A DNA stretch of 64,000 nt from Nepenthes gracilis. Taxonomy: Eukaryota > Streptophyta > Magnoliopsida > Caryophyllales > Nepenthaceae. The stretch's first letter is position 1; every line of letters begins with the position of its first letter. A program made the translations under genes and the position numbers. Below the pieces are notes generated by a model. It had not been told where the DNA came from. It was given only the letters and a program-made list of their open reading frames with translations, and ran no database searches. The stretch is from positions 16,034,037-16,098,036 of the forward strand of contig BSYO01000004.1 in NCBI GenBank assembly GCA_033239525.1. Reading direction: 5' to 3'. Below, in pieces: positions 1 through 10,507 of the stretch.

Positions 1-2000
1 ACAATCTGTGATTCGGCGCATTTCCAGTGAAATTTAAAATTATTATCCCGCCTTGCCTTGACCTCAATAATGCCATTTAGAACTTCCATCACAAGGACAA
101 ATAAATAGGGAGAAAGCGGATCCCCTTGGCGGAGACCTTTACCATCTTTGAATAAGCCAACAACTTCCCCATTGATGTTGAGTGAATACATCGGAGTAGT
201 AATGCATTGGCTGATCCAATTGACCATTTGTGGGGGAAACTTCATGAGGGTCAGAATATTGATAATAAAATCCCAATAGACAGAGTCATAAGCTTTCATA
301 AGATCAGCCTTCATAGTACATCTAGACGAGTCTGATCCAAGATGATACTTATGCAGGAGCTCCTGAGCTAAAAGGATATTATCACTAATCTGCCTCCCCT
401 CCACAAAGGCCGTTTGGCATCTATCGACCAGGAACGGAAGAGTGGCCTTGATTCTGTTGGCAAGTATTTTAGATATCACTTTGTAAATGACATTGCAACA
501 AGAGATCGGGCGGTAGTCTGAAACCGATCGTGGGGACTGGACCTTAGGATTTTTTTTTTTTTGGTAAGTAAATATTTTGGATTCATGGGAGAGGACCTTA
601 GGAATAAGGCTGATCAAATTGGTGTTCAACTGTTTAAGGAGCTTTGCATGATTAAAGAAGTCATGGATTGCTTCAGAAACAGTATGACCCGTTATCTCCC
701 AAGAGTCCTTAAAGAATTTCGATGTAAAACCGTCAGGACCGGGAGCTCTGTCATCACCAATGGAGAAGATCGCAGAGCGGATTTCCTCCTCACTAACCGC
801 CCTAACAAGGGGTCCAATTAGTGAGTCAGGGACAGTATTTAGGATGTAGGGACGGAGCCGATTTGCCTCCGCCGTCCCATGGGATCGACCAAATCCCAGA
901 GCTTTTTTGAAATGGCCTTCAATTAGATTATTAAGCTCCTCCGGTCCTTTAGTAGGGTTACCTGACTCATCAAGGAGGGAGATAATCCTATTCCGGTTAT
1001 TGTTCCCACTAACAGTCTTGAAAAAGAATTTTGTGCATTGGTCACCCTCTTTGATCTATTTGATCTTGGCTTTTTGGCGGAGGAAGTCTGCCTCCTTAGC
1101 CATTGCAGAATAATAAGCAGCCTTACAATGTCGTTCAATGCCACAATTCCTTGTGTGAGGGATGATCATAGATTGGATATCTTCCAGGCATTTCGAGTAC
1201 GAACAACCACTTCATGAACATCTCCATTCTGAACGTTAAGATTTTTGAGCGCACTCTTCACCTTTTTGAGAGAGGACACCAGCTTAAACATTGGGGTACC
1301 AGCACTTTCAGACTCCCAAGCTTCCTTGACCAAAGGAAGGGAATTTGGGGAATTTGTGAGAAAGTTATTAAACCGGAACATTCCACGGTTACGGGCAACC
1401 CAACCAGCAGGAAGACTCCCCAGCAGGAATGCATGGGGAGTGATCAGATAATCTGGCTGGTGGGAAAACTGCTTTAGATCTTCTAAAAAGATTAAACCAA
1501 GGATCGTTCGCAACAACTCTATCTAATTTCCTGAAGATACAAGTAGTGGGTTCGCGACCATCGTTCCAGGTGAAAAACTGGCCTTCATGACTGACATCTT
1601 CAAGGTCACAGTCTCTAAAGCATTCATTAATGTCAGTGGCACTTTTATAGTGCCAGGATCCTCCTAGGTCTCAGTCGCCGAGCGAATAGCATTAAAGTCG
1701 CCCAAGACAGCCCAAGGAATATCAGTCGAGAGGCCTGAATGCCTCCTAAGGCTTTGCCAAAGGAGTTTTCTAGGACCCTCAAAGTTTGCACCATACACAA
1801 AGGACAAGAGGCAATGAGCGTTATCTTCCAGGAAAGACACATCGGTATGGATAACCTAGTCATCGTTGGAAATAACTTTAACATCCACCTTGTTTGGGTC
1901 CCATCCAACCCAGATCCTCCCAACAGAGGAGGTGGAATAGTTCATGGACCACATCCATTGAGGATTAATCCTATCTGAAATAGAGACTTAATCATCCAAA
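1..2000 (-). pseudogene. LINE ORF2 (endonuclease + reverse transcriptase), 3' part outside window
   Basis: On the minus strand the endonuclease signature GDFNAIRSAT is read at about 1684-1707, with a WVGWDPN block further upstream near 1900. The middle region (LPLVKEAW, GTPMFKLVSSLK) follows at 1516-1166. The reverse transcriptase region reads APGPDGF, SLIPKVQSP, DYRPISCC, FVEGRQISDN, MKAYDSV and RQGDPLSPY, and leaves the window just before FADD. The frame is damaged by frameshifts in the endonuclease part, an in-frame TAG at 1056-1058 and the small insertion at 550-592. From 540 to 1 it is open. ORF2 normally nicks the target and reverse-transcribes the element RNA; this copy should be inactive. 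Confidence 0.85.
550..592 (-). mobile_element. 43-bp truncated LINE tail insertion
   Basis: Poly(T) followed by GGTAAGTAAATATTTTGG and a few more bases is the reverse complement of the common LINE 3' terminus. It is flanked by the 11-bp direct repeat GGACCTTAGGA at 539-549 and 593-603. Removing it restores the ORF2 reading of LINE A, which matches LINE B on the other strand. It is a target-primed insertion that kept only about 30 bp of element plus poly(A). Confidence 0.85.
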
Positions 2001-2254
2001 ATACGTAACCGTCAGATTTTACATCTGACGGCCAAAATTAAGAAAATGACGGTCCTTCTCAAAGAAGATACCAGCCCAATTGCAGGGCATACATCAATGG
2101 CAGAACAACAAGTCTGCTGAACCATATCTTCCTCACCACGAACAGAAGAGGAATCAACCTCTCTACCAGGGAAACCCGCAGCAGGAAATGCAGGATCAAC
2201 ACATTCCGCAGACAAAACCAGATCAGAGTGGGGTTTGAAGGGTTGTGCAGTAAA

Positions 2255-3352
2255 TCAACCCCCAGCAGCACCAGGAACCGGGGCCTTAGGCAGAGCTGCA
2301 GGCCTCTTCAATATGCTTGGAAAGCTGTTTAAAGCCGGCTTTGAGTGATAAGTAATATCAACCTCAATCACCCTGGAAGATGCATCAGCATCCGACAGAA
2401 GCTTAATCTTAGCTGGTCGAGGGTCACCTTTTTTCATCTCAACGCAAATTCTGGCCACATTCACCTGATGCATAGTGGCAGTATGGGGATCACATTGGAT
2501 TGGTTTGCCAATCCTACTAGCAATCCATCTTAAACCCATTGGAGTCCAGAATTCAAGTGGAACATTAGTCAACAAAATCCACACAGGGACCGACATGAGA
2601 GATTCAGGGTCCGGTGACCATCTCTTAAGGAAGATAGGAGTCTTTTTAAAGGCCCAGGGACCTCTAGCCAAGAATTCCTTCAGATGAGATTCGGAGTCAA
2701 ATTGAAAAAAATAAAGTCCATTTCCATTGACAGCAACGTGACGCATCCCAAAACGAGCCCAAATTCTTCGGGCGATGCCATGGACAGCCGAAAAGTGGGG
2801 AGGTTTTTTAGGGAAAAAACCCACCAAAGTGGAACCCCAAAATTCGGAGCACTGCTGCACAACCTCAGCAGGAGGTGAGATTGGGCTGTCGAAGTCAGAC
2901 TCAAAATTGGGAGGAAAAAATTTAAGAGAGACAACAGGGCGGAGACCCTTAACCACGGCGACTTGAGCCCAAGATTTTGCGGTAACATGGACAGATTCAT
3001 GTTTTAAAGACGAGCCATTAGTAAGAGAAGATTTAGAGGATACCTTGGCCTCACCAGACTCTGCAGGCGAATGCGTCGGGCCACAACAGAGAGCACTAGA
3101 ACCGTCAGAAAGGGGCTGGGATGGGGATACCGGCGCCGTTGGGATACAGAGACCGGCATCCAAGGCCACGCCTTGCAATAAGAAGCCGGCATCAGGCCCA
3201 TATGGGGAGGCCAGAGATTTATTGGGTAGAGGTGGAAAGTCTCGCACGCCAAACATCTCCGCCGCTGACAGATTCGGGAGAGTAGGAACCGGGAGACCGG
3301 GGCTAGCGGTGTCCGAAGACGTGACGGGGGGAACCCCCAAGAGGCCGGCCAT
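2255..3352 (-). CDS. LINE ORF1 protein with DUF4283, no zinc knuckle
   Basis: This is an open frame of about 365 codons starting at ATG-GCC-GGC (M-A-G-L), the start context shared by other ORF1 copies in the window; a GTG five codons upstream is a less likely start. Residues 1-150 are rich in Pro and Ser. DUF4283 spans roughly residues 160-305, with the blocks FWGSTLVGFF, RIWARFG, ARGPWAFKK, VPVWILLTNVP and GLRWIASRIGKP. The frame ends PAALPKAPVPGAAGG soon after the domain, with no CX2CX4HX4C knuckle. In the plant L1 family ORF1 is an RNA-binding partner of the retrotransposition RNP; that role is inferred. It lies just upstream of ORF2 of the same element. Confidence 0.8.
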   Translation of the reverse strand: MAGLLGVPPVTSSDTASPGLPVPTLPNLSAAEMFGVRDFPPLPNKSLASPYGPDAGFLLQGVALDAGLCIPTAPVSPSQPLSDGSSALCCGPTHSPAESGEAKVSSKSSLTNGSSLKHESVHVTAKSWAQVAVVKGLRPVVSLKFFPPNFESDFDSPISPPAEVVQQCSEFWGSTLVGFFPKKPPHFSAVHGIARRIWARFGMRHVAVNGNGLYFFQFDSESHLKEFLARGPWAFKKTPIFLKRWSPDPESLMSVPVWILLTNVPLEFWTPMGLRWIASRIGKPIQCDPHTATMHQVNVARICVEMKKGDPRPAKIKLLSDADASSRVIEVDITYHSKPALNSFPSILKRPAALPKAPVPGAAGG

Positions 3353-3439
3353 GGCCGGCGGCGGCACCGCCAGAGCCGATCGGGCACAGGAGGGATTTTG
3401 AATTTGAAATCGAAGAGAGAAGAGCAGCAGGTAGGAACA

Positions 3440-5471
3440 GGATTATCTCCCTCCTTGATGAGTCAGGTAACCCTACTAAAGGACCGGAGGAGCTTAATAA
3501 TCTAATTGAAGGCCATTTCAAAAAAGCTCTGGGATTTGGTCGATCCCATGGGACGGCGGAGGCAAATCGGCTCCGTCCCTACATCCTAAATTCTGTCCCT
3601 GACTCACTAACTGGACCCCTTGTTAGGGCAGTTAGTGAGGAGGAAATCCGCTCTGCGATCTTCTCCATTGGTGATGACAGAGCTCCCGGTCCTGACGGTT
3701 TTACATCGAAATTCTTTAAGGACTCTTGGGAGATAACGGGTCATATTGTTTCTGAAGCAATCCATGACTTCTTTAATCATGGAAAGCTCCTTAAACAGTT
3801 GAACACCACTTTGATCAGCCTTATTCCTAAGGTCCAGTCCCCGCAATCGGTTTCAGACTACCGCCCGATCTCTTGTTGCAATGTCATTTACAAAGTGATA
3901 TCTAAAATACTTGCTAATAGAATCAAGGCCACTCTTCCCTTCCTGGTCGACAGATGCCAAACGGCCTTTGTGGAGGGGAGGCAGATTAGTGATAATATCC
4001 TTTTAGCTCAGGAGCTCCTGCATAAGTATCATCTTGGATCAGACCCGCCTAGATGTACTATGAAGGTTGATCTGATGAAAGCTTATGACTCTGTCTACTG
4101 GGATTTTATTATCAATATTCTGACCCTCATGAAGTTTCCCCCACAAATGGTCAATTGGATCAGCCAGTGCATTACTACTTCGATGTATTTACTCAACATC
4201 AATGGGGAAGTTGTTGGCTTCTTCAAAGGTGGTAAAGGTCTCCGCCAAGAGGATCCACTTTCTCCCTATTTATTTGTCCTTGTGATGGAAGTTCTGAATG
4301 GCATTATTGAGGTCAAGGTAAGGCGGGATAATAATTTTAAATTTCACTGGAAATTCGCCGAATCACAGATTGTTATGCTTGCCTTTGCTGATGACCTCCT
4401 CCTCTTCTCCCAGGCAGATTGCCAATCAACCCAGATCCTCAAGGAATGACTTGATGAATTTCATGTTACATCTGGCCTATCAGCTAATCCGAAGAAAAGT
4501 GAAATCTTCATCTGTTCTAAGGACGTTTCTCTTCACCGAGACATTGCTGCTATCATGGGATTTAAAGTGGGCAAACTTCCAATTAGATACCTGGGGGTCC
4601 CATTGATAACCTCTAGGCTCTCGAGTTTCTGATTGCATATCTCTCACTAACAGAATCACTAATAGGATCACATCATGGAAAAGTAGGTGGCTCTCCTTTG
4701 GTGGGCGATTGTAACTCGTTGCCTCCATCCTCTCTTCTATCCACCTCTGCTGGGCCTCTCTTTTTATTTTGCCCAAAACCATCCTTAAAGCAATTGACTG
4801 CATTTTATGCCGTTTTCTTTGGAATGGTTCTTCCAAAGGCAGAGTCAGTGCTAAAGTAGCATGGCATGACATTTGTTTCCCCAAGTCGGAACGTGAGCTG
4901 GGTATTAAGAACCAGTTGGATCAAAATAAGGCCCTCAATTGTAAGCTTCTATGGCGTCTCTTAACAAAAGACCCGAATTCGGCCTGGTCCTCATGGATTT
5001 ACAAGAACAGAATCAAAGACCGGTGCATTTGGACCCTGAAGATTCCGGCATCTGCCCCTTGGAGTTGGCACAAGATTATGAAACTGAGGCCTTTCATGCG
5101 CGCCTACTCTGTCAAGGACATTGGGGATGGTTCTGATACCTTCCTCTGGCACGACAACCGGCACCCCCTCGGCCCCCTGAGTGAGGTGAGTACTGACCGT
5201 ACCCGCCTTGTTTTGGGTCTACACTGGGATGTTAAGGTTGATGCAATAATCAGGAATAATGGATGGTCTTGGCCTAACCCTTTCGACACTGAGGTATCCC
5301 ACCTTGCCATGAATATGCCGAAAAATTCACCCCGTAGCAATCAAAAAGACTCATTGAGGTGGATTGGGAATGTCATGGGAAAATTCACGGCTAAGTCTGC
5401 ATACAATCTCATCCATCCTCCCAAACCTAAGGTTAACTGGGCTCTTTTGGTGTGGGGTCCATTCCATATCC
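3440..5471 (+). pseudogene. LINE ORF2 reverse transcriptase, first segment (copy B)
   Basis: The sequence reads APGPDGFTSKFF, SLIPKVQSP, DYRPISCCNVIYK, FVEGRQISDN, MKVDLMKAYDSV and the catalytic FADD at 4384-4395. Downstream come PIRYLGVPL, FLWNG and KSAYNLIHP. The motif normally RQGDPLSP is RQEDPLSP here. An in-frame TGA at 4447-4449, a frameshift near 4625 and a TAA near 4710 disable it. The frame is cut at 5471 by the N1 insertion and resumes at 9510. It has no endonuclease part because the copy is 5'-truncated. Confidence 0.9.
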
Positions 5472-8400
5472 ATTTTTTTTTTTTTGGTAAGTAAGTATTT
5501 TGGATTAATGGGAGAAAATTAGTACAAAATAATATGTTTATCTCCAAGTATTTTGACTTGAAGATAAAACATAATATGCTAGGGCATACCCCGAAGCGAA
5601 CCGTACATCGAATATACAAAATTGCCTCTAGGAGGACAACGTTTACCGAAAACGACAATATTTGACATTTCCATCGTAAAACAAGACTGAGCCCAGCCAA
5701 CACAAGATGGCATGGCAGTAAGAACCACCTACGGCTAATGAAAACATAGCGACAGCAGCACAAAAGAAACCTTGGCTCCAAGTCTCCACAAAACCAATGC
5801 AATTGCATCATAGTCACCGTGGGCTTCCCAAATGGCAGCAGATCTTCAGCACTATCTAGTCACCATCCATCAGCATCCACGTTGTAAATCAGAACCGGAC
5901 AAGCAGGTTGCAACGACAGGCAGCAGCTACTCCCAGGGCAGCAGCCAGATACAGCTTCATATGGGCAAATTGAAGCATGAAAGTAGACCAGCAACTGCAT
6001 ACTCCATCTTCAGCAGGGCTGCAACTACCTCAATTCATCCACTGCCTTCCAACAGCTGCCATTCACCTGCTTCTTATTTCAGGCAGCAGCAGCTCTTGAG
6101 GGCAGCAAAAATGGCAGAGCCACAACTTCAGACTAGCTGCTCACATTACACATTAGCAGGCATTCAATAGTGAAGCGCAACTTGCAGTGCAACACTATCT
6201 ACATCTGGGCATCCATCTTCAGCGCAGGACAAGCTGGCGTTCTATATTCAGCAATAGAAAGTAGCTCCATTAACGTATCCATGCATCAGAAGCAGCAGGC
6301 ATCAGTTCGCAGCACCATTTCGGCGCCAGCAAAAGCAACTTGAGAATGGCCCTGGGATTCCAGCCATTCCACCTCCATCAGCCACCTCATTGTCAAGCTG
6401 GCAACCAACTTCCAGATATCCAAATCAGTTGAGGATATCCATCAAGCAACTGGCTATATCAACTCGGCCTATCTTTAGCATGCACCGTGACATCGAGAAA
6501 GCTGCATAGAAGCTCATCATTGCAATCCAAAGCAGTACCAAACAATGCTGTTGCATCTGCCTCAGCACTCAATATAAACCCGAGACAGATTCTCATCAGC
6601 AGAGCAGTATGTACAGCAAGGAGGCTCCTCCTACATCATTAGCAACACTTCACACCGTCTCAGCCTCACAAACCGGGCAGCGGAAGGAAGCAAGAATCGC
6701 ATGATCTGCACATTCGCATATGCATACTGCAGTCCACGCCTCGCAGGGAAGCCACAAGACCAGCGTGAGATGGACATGGTCCACATCATAGGCCAGCAGA
6801 TCCCCAAAGCCCCAATGTGCCAGTTCAGAGGCAGCATTGGATCAGCTCATTGATAGGCCTTCAGGAACAACTAGCAGCCAAAAAACATCATCATTCAGCA
6901 TCAGGTCCACAGAAACCACAGACAGCAGATGGGCATTAAAGCCAATCAGCTCAAGACGAGCCACCGGAAGAGTGCAGTTCAGAAGGAACAGCTACCTAAC
7001 TCGATCAGCCAGCACAGACCGAAAAACCGGGAACTACTCCAACTGCAGCAAAAATCAGGAATGAGGTCGCGGACTTTCTTGGAAGCGGATTTACGCCGCC
7101 GGCGTTCAAGAGCCACTCGTTCCCACCCATTTATAGCCTGTCTAGCGAATTGCTCATCATCATAGCGTTGGCGATCGTCATAGACAATAGCCACAGCACC
7201 CGGCAGATACGCACATGATCTAGCAGGACCTACTCTACAATCGAGAATCCTTAGTAAACAGTCACTAAGGGCTCCGAATTCAGATCCAGGCAACCCGAAT
7301 GCGGGGACCGGACATGGCATAGATCGAAGAGCACGTTGGCTGGATCCACAAATCCATCAACAGATGGATTATGAAGGCGATCTCAAGAGAAGAGGCGGTG
7401 AGGGAGTATTTACGAACGATCCGCTCAATAGACTCCGGTGTAGATTCTTCAACCCTAGGAGTAAGGCTAATCTCATGAGCCAAATCCCCTTGGGAGGCAC
7501 TTCAACCTGGCTCATGGGCATCAGGTTATCAAGCTCCTGTTTGGACAGGATAAGGGCAAAGCATGGACCAAACCACTCTCCAGGATACAGGGTAGCACTA
7601 CTTCGCCCCTGAATCCTCGGGGCCCATAACTGGGTCGCGAGGACAAGGGGCACGAGCTGACATCATGAAGATCAGATGGGGCCTTAAACAATATAAGCCA
7701 TCCACAGCATCAGCCAGGAGTACTTGCGGGTGATCCGCACGATAGCCTCCGGAGTAGAGTCATCGACTCTAGGAGCTGGACCAATTTCAGCTGAAGCAGC
7801 TATTCAATTGATCCATCAGCCTGGTCTTGATGATTGAATTAGCACCCAATTCAGCGTAGAAGCACGGGGGCGCCTCCATAGAACCAGCCCCAATTTGGAC
7901 GCATACCAGGTTAGTATGCTGCCAATGAGGATAATCTGCAACAAGATCATCCACAACTTGAGTGCCCACATCCAGCCCAGGGTAATCAAAGGATGAGGCA
8001 ACATTAGCAGGCTCATCATTCGTGGACCCAGAAAGGGCCCCAGTCCTGGACCCAGGGGGAACAGAGGAGCACTCAGCAAAGGTTGTCTGAAAGGGATCCG
8101 AATCCATTTGTTGGGCCGGCATTGAAGATACCTGCCCACAAGCTGAGCATTCTTCAGCGGCAGGACTACAAGACTGCCTATCCCAAGAACACTCATCACT
8201 AACAGAATGGGAAACAATCTTTCTAACAGAAGTCCCCACATCATGGGGTGCAACTTCAACACCAACTTCAGATAACCCTTGAACAGGGATGGGTTTAAAA
8301 GACAAACACCCATCCACTTCAGCACCAGGAACAGGCTGAACTGAATTCTTCTTTGATCTGTTAGGAACAGAGTGATAGGCAACATCAACTTCCATCAGCT

Positions 8401-9509
8401 TGGAGGAAGTAGCATCACCCGACATAATCTTGATTTTAGCTGGTTGAGGATCATCCTTTTTCATCTCAACACAAATTCTCGCCACATGAACCCGATCCAT
8501 CTTGGCGGTGTGGGGATCACACAAGATTGGTTTACCAATCCTACTAGCGATCCAACTTAATCCCAATGGAGTCCAATATTCAATTGGCACATTTGTCAAA
8601 GAGATCCAAACAGGAAACGACGTTAGAGCACCCTGATCAAGAGAAAAACCCGGATACCATCGTGTGAGGAAAACGGGGGATTTCTTGATGGCCCAGGGGC
8701 CACGGGCCAAACACTCCTCCATCAGAGCCACAGATTCAAATTGAAAGAAGTAAAGACCTTTGTCATTGACAGCAATGTGCCGCAATCCAAATCGCGCCCA
8801 AACCCTCCGAGCTATGGACATGAACGCCGATGAGTGAGGACGATTTTCAGGGAATAAGCCCACCAAAGTGGCGCCCCAGAAATCAGAGCACTGCTTCACA
8901 ACCTCATCAGGAGGTGGAAGCGGGCAATCAAAATCAGACCCATCCCGAGGAGGATAATATTTAAGGGAGCCAATTGAACAGAATCCCCTATCCAAAGCCA
9001 CTTGAGCCCAGGATTTTGAGATACCATTTACAGTAGCAGACTTTATGAAGGTAGTAGAGGATACCTTGGCTGTATTCGCCTTCACAAGCGACGAAGGAGA
9101 GCGGATGACCATTGTTTCTGAACAAGGCGAGCCACAGCAAAGAACGGCAGAGTCCACCGAGGGGGCAGGAAGGGATAGCCGGCATCGGAGGAACACTAGT
9201 GTCAACATCCGAACCCTTCAACTGCGTTAGAAAGACGGCGTCAAGGCAGTTTGGAGAGGCGAGAGAGGAAGCACGGAGAGGAGGAAAATCACTCGAAATA
9301 GACAGTTCGTTCACAGTCTGAAGAGGAGGGACAGGAGGACCATGGGGATCGAGGTCTGAGGACAGACCGTGGGGAGCCCCCAAAGGTCCGGCCATGGCCG
9401 GCGACAAAGCCGCCGGAGCCGAACGAAACGACAGGAAGAAATTCGAATTTGAATTTCAGGAGAGAGAAGAGAGTTTCTCTCTCTTAGACTCCTCAAGAAA
9501 TTCGAATAA
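5472..9509 (-). mobile_element. Half-LINE N1 (ORF1 only), inserted in LINE B
   Basis: It is flanked by the 14-bp repeat TCCATTCCATATCC at 5458-5471 and 9510-9523. On the minus strand it begins with a GA/CT-rich 5' end (9470-9509) and an AAATTC/GAATTT palindrome. It encodes ORF1, then has about 1.3 kb of non-coding CAG-rich (sense: TGCTG-rich) sequence, and ends in the tail with hairpins at 5473-5650. No endonuclease or reverse transcriptase is present, and 4.0 kb leaves no room for ORF2. It resembles the mammalian HAL1 (half-L1) design. Mobilisation would require ORF2 from an autonomous LINE. Confidence 0.85.
7787..9395 (-). pseudogene. ORF1 of half-LINE N1 (DUF4283, no knuckle)
   Basis: It starts at ATG-GCC-GGA (M-A-G-P, 9395). 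A single frameshift between about 9200 and 9050 separates the N-terminal part from the rest. DUF4283 blocks are clear: FWGATLVGLF, RRVWARFGLRH, ARGPWAIKK, FPVWISLTNVP and GLSWIASRIGKP. A long Ser/Pro linker follows and no CCHC knuckle is seen. Remnants of the conserved C-terminal module lie further on: STPEAIVRITRKYS (about 7770-7720), a second similar block STPESIERIVRKYS (7483-7380), and the basic tail GWERVALERRRRKSASKK (about 7130-7070). Confidence 0.8.
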
Positions 9510-9990
9510 TCCATTCCATATCCCGTCCCATGCCTTTACCCTTTGGCATGCCATTAAGGGTAGACTGAACACCATTGACCGCCTCCATTATATCCCAAAC
9601 TTGTCTCCCCGCTGCTCACTCTGCAACACTGGAAATGAAGACCTTGGTCATCTGTTCTTTTCTTGCCAATTCTCCAGAGCCTTATGGGATAATGTTCGAA
9701 GACACTCCGGTATTCATTGGCCCCATCCTGAATGGAATCAAAACATATCTTGGGCTGCTTCTATCTGGAAAGGGAAAAACCTTCTGGCTGTCTCTAAACG
9801 ATTATCTCTGGCCGCCATGGTTTATTTCATATGGAGGGAGCAAAATAACCGTATATTCCAAAAATCATCCCCCCAGGACATTTTCCAAATTTTTTCTTCG
9901 GTGGTCAATGTTGTGAGACTTAAATTAACGACCATCTCGGTGCTGACCAGGGGGTGTTTCAGGTCGACTCGGATGCGGTGGGGTATTTAA
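9510..9990 (+). pseudogene. LINE ORF2 zf-RVT C-terminal segment (copy B)
   Basis: This continues the frame interrupted at 5471. It reads HIPSHAFTLWHAIKGRL, then CSLCNTGNEDLGHLFFSC, a Cys/His arrangement typical of the zf-RVT region found C-terminal to plant LINE reverse transcriptases. It then reads WKGKNLLAVSKRLSLAAM and IWREQNNRIF. The frame stops at 9990 and is followed by the T/G-rich 3'UTR. The same WKGKN...NNRIF block appears in minus-strand copies N18 (62700-63067) and N8 (46165-46476). Confidence 0.85.
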
Positions 9991-10507
9991 TAAAAAAAAA
10001 TGAAAATGAGGGGGTTGAGTGTGTAGCAGCCCCTTTGCCTACTGGTTGATCGTTGGCGGTTATTGTCTTCCTATCATGTTGTGTCTGCGATTAATGTCGT
10101 TTGGTTCGGTTGGCCCTTTTGGGGTTTGGCTCCCGGTTTTGGCTTGTTTGTCCATTCATAATAATTTGTATTGTGTTCTTGCTATTGGGTGGTGTTGTTG
10201 CTTGGATATTGTACTGCCCCCTCCCCCCAATTCTGTCTCCCCTCCCCCTCCCAAAAAAAAAAAGGGGTGTGAATGTGTGTTTTGTTACTGGCGCTCCTGT
10301 CTGTGCTGGGGTTGTGACTGCAGTTGCAACCTGTTGGGCGGTCTGGCTCCTTTGTTGGGGCTGTTTGGCTAATGGATGGCTGATGAAGTGGGTTGGATTG
10401 GACCCAACCTTGCTGATGATGATGATGATGCTTTTGATCTGACCGGGTGTGGATTGGAGTTGATGTTTTTGGCACTATTTTTTATCCGTTGGGACTTTGA
10501 TAATGCT
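9991..10507 (+). other. LINE B 3'UTR, first part
   Basis: This is non-coding T/G-rich sequence after the ORF2 stop. It has a C-run/A-run at about 10209-10263 and a short GAT repeat near 10417-10431. It ends at the 16-bp target site (10492-10507) of N2 and resumes at 13256. Open frames across it reflect low stop-codon density and are not supported as genes. Confidence 0.6.

Larger units (their letters stand above)
1..3416 (-). mobile_element. L1-type LINE copy A, left end outside window
   Basis: This is a minus-strand non-LTR retrotransposon. It reads leftwards from a pyrimidine-rich 5' end with a degenerate AAATTTG/CAAATTC palindrome near 3395-3416. ORF1 (DUF4283) follows at 3352-2255, then ORF2 with endonuclease and reverse transcriptase running off the window at base 1. 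The order 5'UTR-ORF1-ORF2 is that of a plant L1 LINE. Beyond its 5' end, after LINE B is excised, the sequence continues at 18142, so A had inserted into the ORF-less element N3. The 3' tail and left TSD are not in the window. Confidence 0.85.

Noticed and set aside
1..4372. Twin-priming inversion as explanation for the head-to-head LINE A/B pair
   Set aside because: The two arms contain the same RT segment twice, whereas twin priming inverts adjacent, non-overlapping segments; B also has its own TSD and distant tail.
10209..10263. C-run/A-run near 10250 as an insertion tail
   Set aside because: It lacks ACTTACC before the A-run and no flanking repeat was found.
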